The notes: generated from the sequence alone by a model not told the origin. Positions 42,100 through 50,921 are shown, counted from the first letter of the stretch. The stretch: 64,000 bases of DNA from an uncultured Clostridia bacterium (GCA_947626575.1 CANQSR010000003.1:61214-125213); one strand, 5' to 3'. Numbers and translations are program-made.

Positions 42100-42132
42100 A
42101 AAAAGCCGCAGACCATGTCCGGGGTCTGCGGC
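42100..42132 (-). terminator. Terminator of the rplU-rpmA operon
   Basis: Ten-base-pair stem GCCGCAGACC/GGTCTGCGGC, eight-base loop, followed on the minus strand by five T. Confidence 0.92.
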
Positions 42133-42145
42133 GTTTTTTCGTTCT

Positions 42146-42421
42146 TTACTCAGCGGCGTAAACGCTGACTTGCTTCTTATCTCTGCCCTTGCGCTCAAAT
42201 CTCACGACGCCGTCCTGCAAAGCGAAGAGCGTATCGTCGCCGCCGATGCCGACGTTGTTGCCCGGATGGATCTTCGTCCCCCTCTGGCGCACGATGATAC
42301 TGCCCGCATGCACGAGCTGCCCGTCCTGACGCTTCACGCCGAGGCGCTTGGCGTTGGAATCACGGCCGTTGTGCGAGGAACCGGTACCCTTTTTATGAGC
42401 GAATAATGCAATAAAAAACAT
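42146..42421 (-). CDS. rpmA: Ribosomal protein bL27
   Basis: 91 residues. [21 protein letters not shown]...[28 protein letters not shown] is the bL27 core (shown in part). The protein begins with an extra MFFIALF before AHKKG. Firmicute bL27 usually carries a short N-terminal extension ending in LQFF that the Prp protease removes so the N-terminus can reach the peptidyl-transferase centre; here the extension is of similar length but different in sequence, and no prp gene sits between rplU and rpmA. Confidence 0.97.
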   Translation of the reverse strand: MFFIALFAHKKGTGSSHNGRDSNAKRLGVKRQDGQLVHAGSIIVRQRGTKIHPGNNVGIGGDDTLFALQDGVVRFERKGRDKKQVSVYAAE

Positions 42422-42464
42422 GATTCTTCTCCTTGATGTTATTCGGGATACGTTCCCGTGACGC

Positions 42465-42770
42465 TTAAACGGTGATCTTATCGATCTTTACCGCGGTGAA
42501 GGGCTGGCGATGGCCCTGCTTTTTACGCTCGTTCTTCTTGGACTTGTACTTGAAGACGATGATCTTCTTGAACTTATCATGTGCGGTGACGGTCGCTGTC
42601 ACTTTGGCGGACTTGGCGGCATCGCCGACGGTGATGTTGCCTTCATCCGCGATCATGACGACGTCGAATTCCACCCGGGCGCCCACTTCCGCGTTGAGTT
42701 TCTCAACCTTCAACGTATCGCCCTCGGAAACCTTATACTGTTTTCCGCCGTTCGCGATGATTGCGTACAT
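42465..42770 (-). CDS. rplU: Ribosomal protein bL21
   Basis: 101 residues from ATG 42770 (GAGGAGG upstream; an upstream in-frame ATG at 42803 lies inside the leader). [18 protein letters not shown] and [15 protein letters not shown] are bL21 signatures. Binds 23S rRNA in the large subunit. First gene of an operon with rpmA 43 bases downstream. Confidence 0.98.
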   Translation of the reverse strand: MYAIIANGGKQYKVSEGDTLKVEKLNAEVGARVEFDVVMIADEGNITVGDAAKSAKVTATVTAHDKFKKIIVFKYKSKKNERKKQGHRQPFTAVKIDKITV

Positions 42771-42860
42771 AATCGCTTTTACCTCCTCTTCCCGGTCTCG
42801 CAAGTTTCATAGGCGATCCTCTGTTTCGCGGATGCTTTCTGCCCGTCCTTGGCGGCTCGT
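42771..42860 (-). ncRNA. Probable L21 leader (autoregulatory 5' UTR of rplU)
   Basis: About 88 bases of structured leader separate the promoter from rplU. A stem GCATCC...GGATCGC with flanking helices precedes the ribosome site. Position, length and hairpin fit the L21 leader of Firmicutes by family knowledge; not verified with a covariance model. Confidence 0.5.
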
Positions 42861-42865
42861 AGTCT

Positions 42866-42895
42866 AATTTATCACAGATACGGGCGGAAAGTCAA
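42866..42895 (-). promoter_or_regulatory. Promoter of rplU-rpmA
   Basis: Minus-strand -35 TTGACT (42890-42895), 18-base spacer, -10 TAAATT (42866-42871). Confidence 0.65.
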
Positions 42896-42951
42896 GCGGT
42901 TTTGCATAGAATATCAAAAATTTCTCAATCTAAGGCTACAAAGGAGATATC

Positions 42952-43395
42952 ATGGATTTCAAAAAAAGCGAAGAAGTACTTGCAGAAGTACACCGTAACT
43001 GCGAATATGCAAAGCAGTCCATTTCCGACATCCTGCCCGAAACGGACGACGAGCGCATCAAGGAAGAACTCCTGCGCCAACACGAAGAGTATGAACGGAT
43101 CGGGGGCAAAGCGGCCCTGCTCGCGAAGGAACGCGCGATCGAGCTGAAAAATCCGAGTCCTATCAAGAAGGCGATGATGTGGGGCGGCATCAAGATGAAT
43201 GCCATGAAGGATGATTCCCGCGCGCACATTGCGGAGATGATGGTGCAGGGAACGGTCATGGGCGTCACGGCGCTCCGTACGACGATCGGGGAAATGAGCG
43301 ACGACTATGCGGATGAGGACGTAAAGGATCTTGCGGAAGAACTCCTCCACACCGAAGAGGACTTCGAAAAGATCTGGAAACAGATGATCGCGTAA
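42952..43395 (+). CDS. Hypothetical all-helical protein
   Basis: 147 residues, AAGGAG seven bases before the ATG. Highly charged helices (FKKSEEVLAEVHRNCEYAKQ, then DDERIKEELLRQHEEYERIG) around a short Gly/Met segment (KKAMMWGGIKMNAMKDD). No signal or membrane helix. The pattern resembles four-helix bundle proteins of the ferritin-like/DUF type; metal ligands are not clear. Divergent from rplU. Function unknown. Confidence 0.75.
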   Translation: MDFKKSEEVLAEVHRNCEYAKQSISDILPETDDERIKEELLRQHEEYERIGGKAALLAKERAIELKNPSPIKKAMMWGGIKMNAMKDDSRAHIAEMMVQGTVMGVTALRTTIGEMSDDYADEDVKDLAEELLHTEEDFEKIWKQMIA

Positions 43396-43907
43396 AATTC
43401 ACGAAATTTGTTTGGTTGTAACCGCGCCTCCCCCCTTATACCTGAGGGGGGAGGATGTCCGCAAAGCGGACAGGTGGGGGGTGCCTCGCTGTCCCTCTTA
43501 GGGAAAGTGGCCGAATGCAATGAGGCCGAAAGGGTTTCAAAACCCCTCTGTCACTCGCAAGCTCGTGACATCTCCCCTATAAGGGGCGACGAGCGTCACG
43601 CGCGAACGTGACTGAGGCGGGGGCTATACGTCATTCTGTCCGCGCGAGGCTTCTATTGTAATCTAAGCGCGTCACGAGCCGCAGGCGAAGTAGCCGCAGG
43701 GGCTTGGTTTTTATCGAACTGCCCATCCGCGAAGAATCTTATTGCGACCAAGCGTTGTGTAAACGGACATCGAACTTCGTAATTCGGGATCCTTCGCTTC
43801 GCTCAGGATGACATCGGGTTGGGTTCGAAATGACGCGTGGGGCATGTCCCCCCCCCCCACCGCCGCGGGGCGGAGACTTCGGACATGGTATGGGGCAAAT
43901 ATGCGGA
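43396..43907. repeat. Intergenic stretch filled with dispersed repeats
   Basis: In order: a GC-rich hairpin repeat (43423-43490: CCTCCCCCC...GGGGGGAGG plus GTCCGCAAAGCGGAC), repeat B (43507-43593: GTGGCCGAATG...CCCCTATAAGGGGCGACGAG) and repeat A (43631-43693: GCGCGAGGCTTCTATTG...GGCGAAGTA), then GC-rich spacer. No gene supported. Confidence 0.75.
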
Positions 43908-43936
43908 TCGGCGGGGAAATCATGTTTCCCCGCCGA
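43908..43936 (-). terminator. Hairpin downstream of the GLUG lipoprotein gene
   Basis: Twelve-base-pair perfect stem TCGGCGGGGAAA with its complement and five-base loop, 35 bases after the stop codon. The T run is poor, so termination strength is uncertain. Confidence 0.6.
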
Positions 43937-43970
43937 TTGATTATAATGCAATAATTCCTTGTTAAAATGC

Positions 43971-45143
43971 CTATTCGCTTTCAGCGGTCTCTGCCGTCAA
44001 GGCGAGATATTCCTCATAGGAGACGAGTTCCGGGTGCAGTTTCCCTTTTTTCCAAAGTTTGTTGTCCTTCCATTCCGCACTGTCAAGGATATCATTGGAG
44101 GATCCAACATTATTCGATCCGTAGGCGTGACATGTGTTATCCTCAAAAGCTGTTTTTATAGAATAATACATTCCATTCGTTACGCCCTCAAAACTCGAAA
44201 ATGACAAGCCATATGTCACATGGCATCCCCCGGAGCTGTAACAAGCGATCGTCCCATAGCTTGTTGCTTTCCAACGACTTGTTCCATGGAAGGTGCATTC
44301 GGAATAAGCATTCGTTACCGTTCCTCCTGTAATATACGCAACAATTCCTCCGTTATTTCCAGCCGCTGAATCGAAAGATCCCTTTGCCCAGCATGCTTCT
44401 ATCTTTCCTCCGTCTATTGCCCCTGCAAAACCGCCTACTGCATAAGCTGAGGCATACGGATAGCCATAATTATTTTCTGTTGTGATATCGGAACTGCAAT
44501 AGGTCACTGACGATGCAGACGATACTCTACCTACAAAACCACCCAAATATGCTACATCACTGCTGTCAAAAAGCGCATTGCAAGAACTGACATGGCAGTT
44601 TTCAATAACAGCGGCCATTTTTACCTTGCTGGCAAAAGCTCCAGCGTCATGGCCCCAAATTGTTAATTTGGAATCACGCAAATTTAAGTTGTGTACCGTC
44701 CCGCCATAAATGACACCAAATAAGCCGCCTTCTCCCCTAAAAGCTCCGCTATGGAGCGTATGGCCCTGCCCATCAATGGAACCCGTAAACGGGGTGGAAT
44801 CACTCCCAAGACAACGTGCAGCGTTCTCGCCCGTGTAGTCTCCCATGTTCAAGTCATTTTTCAGAATGTAATGCCCACTCAAATGCTTCGCGATGTTTAA
44901 CCACTGATAAGGTTCTGCAATGATATACGGGTCCTCTTCCGTGCCGCTACCCGAAGCAAATTCAGGCTTGGAAGCAGGTTGTTCGATCTGTCCTCCACCA
45001 TTGCCACCATTCCCGCCGTTTCCTCCATTTCCACTACTGCCGCCGGGATAGGGACCGAAAAGTTCGCTACAACCACAGAGGGCGCACAACGCAAAGAGCG
45101 TAGCAAGTAGCACCAAGATGCCGCATTTCCATACTTTTTTCAT
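43971..45143 (-). CDS. Surface lipoprotein with GLUG-type repeats
   Basis: 390 residues. Lipobox LCGC (Cys about residue 25), a glycine/asparagine linker (GGNGGNGGNGG), then a right-handed beta-helix of GLUG-like repeats: FTGSIDGQGHTLHS, GGLFGVIYGGTVHNLNL, GGFVGRVSSASSVTYCS, GGFAGAIDGGKIEACWA, GGIVAYITGGTVTNAYS. Seven or more cysteines lie in the repeats. Such proteins serve as surface adhesins or cell-wall-bound sensors. It is divergent from an XRE regulator and a perfect palindrome lies between them, so expression is probably under that regulator. Confidence 0.85.
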   Translation of the reverse strand: MKKVWKCGILVLLATLFALCALCGCSELFGPYPGGSSGNGGNGGNGGNGGGQIEQPASKPEFASGSGTEEDPYIIAEPYQWLNIAKHLSGHYILKNDLNMGDYTGENAARCLGSDSTPFTGSIDGQGHTLHSGAFRGEGGLFGVIYGGTVHNLNLRDSKLTIWGHDAGAFASKVKMAAVIENCHVSSCNALFDSSDVAYLGGFVGRVSSASSVTYCSSDITTENNYGYPYASAYAVGGFAGAIDGGKIEACWAKGSFDSAAGNNGGIVAYITGGTVTNAYSECTFHGTSRWKATSYGTIACYSSGGCHVTYGLSFSSFEGVTNGMYYSIKTAFEDNTCHAYGSNNVGSSNDILDSAEWKDNKLWKKGKLHPELVSYEEYLALTAETAESE

Positions 45144-45184
45144 CCTTTTTCTCCTTTTGCACAGGCTATACCTGTGCTTTTCTT

Positions 45185-45209
45185 ATTATACAGTTTCAAA
45201 CTGTATAAT
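45185..45209. promoter_or_regulatory. Perfect 25-base palindromic operator
   Basis: ATTATACAGTTT (45185-45196), a single central C, then its exact complement AAACTGTATAAT. The TATAAT box at 45204-45209 points toward the XRE gene, and its mirror toward the lipoprotein gene, so one bound dimer would cover both -10 regions. Confidence 0.85.
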
Positions 45210-45231
45210 GTCAAGTATTCGGAGTAAAAAA

Positions 45232-45438
45232 ATGAAAGAACTTTATTCACTTTCTAAAAATCTCAAAATGCTGCGCGAACAATATGGATACACGATGAAA
45301 TATGTCGCCGACCAACTTGGCATTGCTTATCAGTCGTACCAATGTTACGAGCGCGGTCTGACGGTGCCGACGTTGCAAAACTTTATAAAATTGGCCAAGC
45401 TCTACGATGTCTCTCTCGACGACCTCATCGAGGAATAG
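45232..45438 (+). CDS. Small XRE-family repressor
   Basis: 68 residues from ATG 45232, chosen because CGGAG lies 7 bases upstream. Almost entirely a helix-turn-helix: LKMLREQYGYTMKYVADQLGIAYQSYQCYERGLTVPTL (by family pattern), ending DVSLDDLIEE. Divergent from the GLUG lipoprotein gene; the palindrome between them is its obvious binding site. Confidence 0.9.
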   Translation: MKELYSLSKNLKMLREQYGYTMKYVADQLGIAYQSYQCYERGLTVPTLQNFIKLAKLYDVSLDDLIEE

Positions 45439-46103
45439 CGCGAGGGAACACATGCGACGGGGGTACCATGTCCGCGAATGACCCCCCACTCCCTGAATCC
45501 CTCTCCCCAAGGAGAGGGTAGAGCTTCGCCGCACGGGCGACGAGGACACCCCCTTGCTGTCCCTCTTAGGTCGCAAAACGCACTTCTCGCACATCAGCAC
45601 AGTGTGCTGTGGGCGGCGTTTTGCGGTGAGTGTCCGCGCGAGGCTTCTATTGTAATAATCTAAGCGCGTCACGAGCCAAAGGCGAAGTAGCGCATTTGTA
45701 GTGCGAACGGTGACCGTCCGACCGAGGCTTCTATTTATTATCGAAGGTCGCCACGAGCCGTAGGCGAAGTAACGCGGGGTTCTACCCGCGTGAGACAAGT
45801 GGCCGAATGTAATGAGGCCGAAAGGGTTTCAAAACCCCTCTGTCTCGCTAACGCTCAACATCTCCCCTATAAGGGGCGACGAGACCTTGCTGTCCCTCTT
45901 TACGTCATTCCGTCCGCGCGAGATTTCTATTGTAATCTAAGCGCATCACGAGCCGCAGGCGAAGTACGACCAGCGGGAGGAGGAATCTCGCCTTAAAGAT
46001 TTCTCGTCGCTCCTCTCCTCGAAATGACGTGATAGGCGGCGCCCTGCGGGGGGAGGCCCTCTGCAATGGAATAAAATCCGCAAAAACGGGCAATAATCGC
46101 ACC
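45439..46103. repeat. Intergenic stretch with four kinds of dispersed repeat
   Basis: Repeat E at 45568-45632 (AGGTCGCAAAACGC...GCGTTTTGCGG), whose inverted copy is at 47799-47863. Repeat A at 45632-45689, 45712-45771 and 45904-45966. Repeat B at 45799-45883. A C-type GC-rich hairpin at about 45481-45530. No gene supported. Confidence 0.75.
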
Positions 46104-46349
46104 ATGATCAAGCCCAAAACGGATATTTCCCACATCAAGCAGACCATAGCAGATTATTTCCAGAAACAGGTGGATGTCACCGTCAATCTCGGCCGCAATA
46201 AAGTGTTGAAATTCTGCGGCGAACTCTCCGGCGTCTACCCCGCGCTCTTCACCGTCCGCCCCAACGACGCCGGCTTCCTCGGCAAAACATCTTATTCCTA
46301 TGCCGAAGTCCTCTGCGGAGCAGTCAAGATCCGTCCCGCAAAAAAATGA
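46104..46349 (+). CDS. veg: Veg-family protein
   Basis: 81 residues from ATG 46104. SHIKQTIADYFQKQVDVTVN, GRNKVLKFCGELSGVYPALFTV and SYSYAEVLCGAVKI match the small Veg family of Firmicutes (SH3-like barrel), which in Bacillus stimulates biofilm formation. The ribosome site is weak (CGGGCA region), and repeats crowd the upstream side, so expression signals are unclear. Confidence 0.85.
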   Translation: MIKPKTDISHIKQTIADYFQKQVDVTVNLGRNKVLKFCGELSGVYPALFTVRPNDAGFLGKTSYSYAEVLCGAVKIRPAKK

Positions 46350-46360
46350 ACAGCCAAAAC

Positions 46361-46396
46361 GTCCGCCCCCCGTTTGCCTTCAAACGGGGGGCGGAC
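46361..46396. terminator. Very stable hairpin after veg
   Basis: Sixteen-base-pair perfect stem GTCCGCCCCCCGTTTG with its complement, CCTT loop, 12 bases after the veg stop; no T run. Imperfect CATGCG-CGTACGTA repeats follow (46409-46470), each resembling the last. Confidence 0.6.
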
Positions 46397-46589
46397 GTAT
46401 GTATCCCCATGCGGCGTACGTACCCCATGCAAACCCGCAACGTACGTAACCCATGCGGACGTCCGTATCACGCGCATGAAATTTCACAAAATTATCTGCG
46501 ATTTCCGTAAAATAGTGTGACAGGTGAGGCCGCCAAGATGCCCAAGCCGTGATATAATATGCTTGCGGCGGGTATGAATGAGGTGGCTG

Positions 46590-47123
46590 ATGTCGTTCGT
46601 TCAGATCCTGAGCGCATTCCGCCTTTATGGGGCGGATGTGCTTATACTCGCTTTCGGAGTGACGCTCGCAACGTCCCTCCTCAAAAAAACGGTCATGAAA
46701 ACCCTCGATAAAAAGGTTTTCGTATTCCTGCCCTTTGCGCTGGGGTTCGTGTTCTATGCGGTCTACCGCATGATCGCAACGGCAAGCATCGCGCCGCTAT
46801 CTACGGAGTTTTTGCATACGTTGGAGAGCGGTTTCGGTTGCGGGTGCGCGGCGACGCTCTATTACGTCGTCTATGAACAGTTCCTGCGCGGGAAATTCCG
46901 TATAGATCCCCTTTCGCCGCTTTTGGAGTGCGTTCCCGAAGCAAGACGTCAAGAAGCGGCGAAGGCGCTCTATGAAGGGGCAAAAGACCTCGGCGAAGAG
47001 GAGATGCGCAAGTACTTCGTGGAAAACCTCACGACCTACGCAGACCCACCCATGTCCGAGGAAGAGCTGTTGATGACGGCCGAACTTTTGACGGAATACA
47101 TGCTATCGCTCAAAAAAACCTGA
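46590..47123 (+). CDS. Small membrane protein of unknown function
   Basis: 177 residues from ATG 46590 (GAGG 9 bases upstream; an ATG four codons earlier lacks a site). Two to three hydrophobic segments in the first 110 residues (GADVLILAFGVTLATSLL, VFVFLPFALGFVFYAVY, a glycine-rich third), then an acidic helical cytoplasmic tail. An extended -10 (TGATATAAT, 46551-46559) precedes it. No family recognised. Confidence 0.75.
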   Translation: MSFVQILSAFRLYGADVLILAFGVTLATSLLKKTVMKTLDKKVFVFLPFALGFVFYAVYRMIATASIAPLSTEFLHTLESGFGCGCAATLYYVVYEQFLRGKFRIDPLSPLLECVPEARRQEAAKALYEGAKDLGEEEMRKYFVENLTTYADPPMSEEELLMTAELLTEYMLSLKKT

Positions 47124-47410
47124 CCGTTTTTGCCCGCCTGCGGTACCCCGCACGGCGGGTTTTTTGTTGCGGAGGCATACCCCACATGGGGGGAGGCTTC
47201 GCCCGCAGGGCGGCGGCGGGGGACATTCTCTCTCGTCGCCCCTTTTAGGTCGCAAGGGGTAAATGCCGCTTCTCATAGAAATATCCCCCTCTTGCGAGGG
47301 GGATGCGTTCTTGTCATTCGCGGGGGTATGCCACCCCCCTACCTGTCACGGCGATGCCGTGGCATCCTCCCCCCTCTGGTAAAAGGGGGGAGGCGAGGTT
47401 GTTGCGTGAA
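47124..47410. other. Intergenic stretch, repeat-rich, after the membrane protein gene
   Basis: Begins with a terminator-like hairpin (CCGCCTGCGGTACCCCGCACGG region followed by TTTTTTG, 47132-47166). Then C-type hairpin repeats (CCCCCTCTTGCGAGGGGG near 47283-47301 and 47335-47395). No gene supported. Confidence 0.55.
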
Positions 47411-48047
47411 TTACTTCCGGGGATTTTTAATATTTGCCTGTGCGGCGGCGAGCCGAGCGATGTCCTCCCTCATAGAAACACCCCCCTCTCGCGAGGGGGA
47501 TGCGTTCTTTTCATTCTTTGGCTGTTCGGTCGGTCCGCTCGGCGCTTGCCGAAATTCCAATTTCCTGCGAATAACCAAAATCACAATTTTGGTTTTCGCC
47601 CCCAATTTGCGCGTCAAGCGCTTCTTGTCCGATGAAACGAATAAGAGGACAAGCGCGTTAAGGCGTAAACGAAGATTTCCTCACGGAAATTTGTTTTGCG
47701 GAAAAGGACACCCCTTCCGTCACTCGCATTGCTCGTGCCACCCTTCTTACGCGGGTAGAACCCCGCGTTCGGTCACCGTTCGCGCCTTCCGATGCGCTCA
47801 CTCACCGCAAAACGCCGCCCACAGCACACCGTGCTGATGTGCGAGAAATGCGTTTTGCGACCTCAAGGGGTGGCAGGGGTAAGCAAAACAAATTTCGTGA
47901 ATTACTTTCTCGGATTCTTGATATTTGCTTGTGCGGCGGCGAGGCGAGCGATGTCCTCCCTCATAGAAATATCCCCCTCTCGCGAGGGGGATGCGTTCTT
48001 TTCATTCTTTGGCCGTTCGGTCGGTCCGCTCGGCGCTTGCGGCAAAC
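47411..48047. repeat. Two extra copies of the ppdK 3' end with shared flank
   Basis: Copies of the last 51 bases of ppdK stand at 47411-47461 and 47902-47952, both on the minus strand and both still encoding IARLAAAQANIKNPRK and a stop. Each is preceded (minus-strand direction) by the same ~92-base flank (47462-47553 and 47953-48044) holding CCCCCTCGCGAGAGGGGG. Inverted repeat E sits between them (47799-47863). Confidence 0.88.
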
Positions 48048-50693
48048 TTACTTCCGGGGATTCTTGATATTTGCCTGTGCCGCGGCGAGCCGAGCGATCG
48101 GGACGCGGAACGGCGAGCAGGAAACATACGTAAGGCCGATGTTGTGGCAGAACTCGATGGACGAAGGATCGCCGCCGTGTTCGCCGCAGATGCCCGTGTG
48201 CAGTTTCTTGTTGGCCTTCTTGCCCTTCTTTGTTGCCATCTCCATGAGCTGGCCGACGCCCGTCGTATCCAGACGCGCAAACGGATCGCTCTCATAGATC
48301 TTGTTCGCATAGTACGCGGGAAGGAACTTGCCAGCATCGTCACGCGAGAACCCGAAGGTCATCTGGGTGAGGTCGTTGGTGCCGAAGCAGAAGAAATCCG
48401 CTTCCTTGGCGATGGCGTCCGCCGTAAGCGCGGCACGCGGGATCTCGATCATGGTACCCACTTCGTACTTGATCTTCTTGTGCTTGCTCTTGATGACCTC
48501 TTCCGCCGTCTTGACGACGATGTCCTTCACGAACTTGTATTCCTTGACTTCGCCGGTGAGCGGGATCATGATCTCAGGAATGACCTTCCAATCTCTGTGA
48601 CGCTTCGCAACGGCGATGGCGGCCTTCATGACGGCCCTCGTCTGCATCACGGCGATTTCGGGATAGGTGATGCACAGACGGCAGCCGCGGTGGCCCATCA
48701 TCGGGTTGAACTCGTGCAGGTCGGCAATGATCTGCTTGATCTGGGCGACCGTCTTCTTCTGCGCCTTTGCGAGCGCTTCGATATCGGCTTCCTCGGTGGG
48801 AACGAACTCGTGGAGCGGGGGATCGAGGAAACGGATGGTGACGGGCTGGCCGCCGAGCGCTTCGAAGAGGCCCTCGAAGTCCGCCTGCTGCATGGGCTCG
48901 ATCTTGGAGAGCGCCTTCACGCGCTCCTCAACGGTATCGGCGCAGATCATTTCACGGAACGCGCCGATCCTCGCGGGATCGAAGAACATATGCTCGGTAC
49001 GGCAGAGGCCGATGCCCTGCGCGCCGAACGCCGCCGCCTGCTTGGCATCCTTGGGCGTATCCGCATTGGTGCGTACGCCGAGCGCCTTGTATTTATCCGC
49101 AAGTTCCATGATGCGGCCGAAGTAACCCGAATTGGGATCGGCGGGAACGGTGGGAATGAGCGTATCATAGATCGTACCGGTAGAGCCGTCGAGCGAAAGC
49201 ACGTCGCCCTCATGATAGACCTTGCCTTTGAGGGTGAAGCACTTATTCTCTTCGTCCATCTTGATATCGCCGCAACCGGAGACGCAGCACGTCCCCATGC
49301 CGCGCGCAACGACGGCCGCGTGCGAGGTCTGCCCGCCGCGTACGGTGAGGATGCCCTGCGCAAACTTCATGCCTTCGATGTCTTCGGGCGAGGTCTCCAA
49401 ACGGACGAGGACGACCTTCTTGCCCGCCTTGCCTGCCTTGACGGCGTCCTCCGCCGTAAAGACGATGGTGCCTGCGGCCGCGCCGGGGGAAGCCGCGATG
49501 CCCTTGCCGACGACGTTCTCCTTATCCGCCTTTTTGAGGGCGTTGGGGTCGAACTGCGGGTGAAGGAGCATGTCGAGCGACTTGGCGTCGATCTGCATGA
49601 GCGCTTCCTGCTCGGAGATCATGCCCTCGTCGATGAGGTCGCATGCGATCTTGATCGCCGCCGCCGCCGTGCGCTTGCCGTTGCGGGTCTGGAGCATGTA
49701 GAGCTTCTCGTTCTCTACGGTGAATTCCATATCCTGCATGTCGCGGTAGTGGTTTTCGAGGATCTTACAAACTTCCTGGAACTGCTCATAGACCTTGGGG
49801 AATACGCGCGCCATCTCCGCGATGGGCATGGGCGTACGCACGCCCGCGACGACGTCCTCGCCCTGTGCGTTGGTGAGGAATTCGCCCATGAGGCCCTTTT
49901 CGCCCGTGGCGGGGTTGCGCGTGAACGCGACGCCCGTGCCGCAGTTATCGCCCATGTTGCCGAATGCCATCATCTGCACGTTGACCGCCGTACCCCAGCT
50001 GTAAGGGATATCGTGGTCCATGCGGTAGACGTTGGCGCGGGGGTTGTCCCACGAACGGAACACGGCCTTGATGGCCTCGAAGAGCTGTTCCTTGGGATCG
50101 GAGGGGAAGTCCTTGCCGATCTTTTCCTTATATTCCGCCTTGAATTGGTTGGCGAGGGTTTTGAGGTCGTCTGCGCTCAGCTCGACGTCCTGCTTGACGC
50201 CCTTCTCTTCCTTCATCTTGTCGATGAGGGCTTCGAAATACTTCTTGCCGACTTCCATGACGACGTCCGAGAACATCTGGATGAAGCGGCGGTAGCAGTC
50301 CCACGCCCAGCGGGGGTTCCCCGACTTCTTGGCGATGACCTCGACGACTTCCTCGTTGAGACCGAGGTTGAGGATGGTATCCATCATGCCGGGCATGGAA
50401 GCGCGGGCGCCCGAACGGACGGAGACGAGGAGCGGATTTTCCTTGTCGCCGAACTTCTTGCCGGTGATCTTTTCCATCTTGTCGATGTATTCCATGATCT
50501 CGGCGCGGATGCCGTCGTTGATCTGGCGGCCGTCCTCATAATACTGTGTGCAGGCTTCGGTGGAGATGGTGAAGCCCTGCGGGACGGGGAGACCGATGTT
50601 GGTCATCTCCGCGAGGTTCGCGCCCTTGCCGCCTAAGAGTTCGCGCATGTTCGCGTTGCCTTCGGTGAAAAGGTAACAATACTTTTTTGCCAT
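48048..50693 (-). CDS. ppdK: Pyruvate, phosphate dikinase
   Basis: 881 residues, full length. ATP-grasp N-domain (GGKGANLAEMTNIGLPVPQGF), central phospho-histidine domain (GGQTSHAAVVARGMGTC, catalytic His) and C-terminal PEP/pyruvate barrel (GTNDLTQMTFGFSRDDAGKF, catalytic Cys in ICGEHGGDP). Converts pyruvate, ATP and phosphate to PEP, AMP and pyrophosphate; in fermenting Clostridia it serves glycolysis with pyrophosphate and gluconeogenesis. The C-terminus is VPIARLAAAQANIKNPRK; the last eleven residues recur in two downstream repeat copies. AGGAGG precedes the ATG. Confidence 0.98.
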   Translation of the reverse strand: MAKKYCYLFTEGNANMRELLGGKGANLAEMTNIGLPVPQGFTISTEACTQYYEDGRQINDGIRAEIMEYIDKMEKITGKKFGDKENPLLVSVRSGARASMPGMMDTILNLGLNEEVVEVIAKKSGNPRWAWDCYRRFIQMFSDVVMEVGKKYFEALIDKMKEEKGVKQDVELSADDLKTLANQFKAEYKEKIGKDFPSDPKEQLFEAIKAVFRSWDNPRANVYRMDHDIPYSWGTAVNVQMMAFGNMGDNCGTGVAFTRNPATGEKGLMGEFLTNAQGEDVVAGVRTPMPIAEMARVFPKVYEQFQEVCKILENHYRDMQDMEFTVENEKLYMLQTRNGKRTAAAAIKIACDLIDEGMISEQEALMQIDAKSLDMLLHPQFDPNALKKADKENVVGKGIAASPGAAAGTIVFTAEDAVKAGKAGKKVVLVRLETSPEDIEGMKFAQGILTVRGGQTSHAAVVARGMGTCCVSGCGDIKMDEENKCFTLKGKVYHEGDVLSLDGSTGTIYDTLIPTVPADPNSGYFGRIMELADKYKALGVRTNADTPKDAKQAAAFGAQGIGLCRTEHMFFDPARIGAFREMICADTVEERVKALSKIEPMQQADFEGLFEALGGQPVTIRFLDPPLHEFVPTEEADIEALAKAQKKTVAQIKQIIADLHEFNPMMGHRGCRLCITYPEIAVMQTRAVMKAAIAVAKRHRDWKVIPEIMIPLTGEVKEYKFVKDIVVKTAEEVIKSKHKKIKYEVGTMIEIPRAALTADAIAKEADFFCFGTNDLTQMTFGFSRDDAGKFLPAYYANKIYESDPFARLDTTGVGQLMEMATKKGKKANKKLHTGICGEHGGDPSSIEFCHNIGLTYVSCSPFRVPIARLAAAQANIKNPRK

Positions 50694-50737
50694 TTGGGAT
50701 TCCTCCTGAAATTTTTACAAAACTTGGACCAACTGCG

Positions 50738-50766
50738 ATTATACACCATCCTGCGGGAAAAAACAA
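50738..50766 (-). promoter_or_regulatory. Promoter of ppdK
   Basis: Minus-strand -35 TTGTTT (50761-50766), 17-base spacer, -10 TATAAT (50738-50743). Confidence 0.7.
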
Positions 50767-50771
50767 GCCTT

Positions 50772-50921
50772 TCAAGGCACTTTTTCGCATATCGGGAAGA
50801 ATTTTCCGCTTTGGCGCGCGGCGGAAGCCCCATCCCGCAGGACTTTGCGGGCGTTTACGGCTTCCTCCACCATGCCGCGATCTCCTCCGCAGACATGCCG
50901 TAAAAACGCCGTCTTGCGCAT
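50772..50921 (-). CDS. Possible small protein upstream of ppdK
   Basis: 49 codons from ATG 50921 with GGAGG six to seven bases upstream (MRKTAFLRHVCGGDRGMVEE...). Basic, no domain seen; another frame through the same DNA encodes a similar-quality short peptide, so this could be leader RNA or chance. It ends just before the ppdK -35 box. Confidence 0.25.
   Translation of the reverse strand: MRKTAFLRHVCGGDRGMVEEAVNARKVLRDGASAARQSGKFFPICEKVP

Noticed and set aside
47991..50636. An 881-codon plus-strand frame.
   Set aside because: Exact antisense shadow of ppdK, which is certain from its catalytic motifs.
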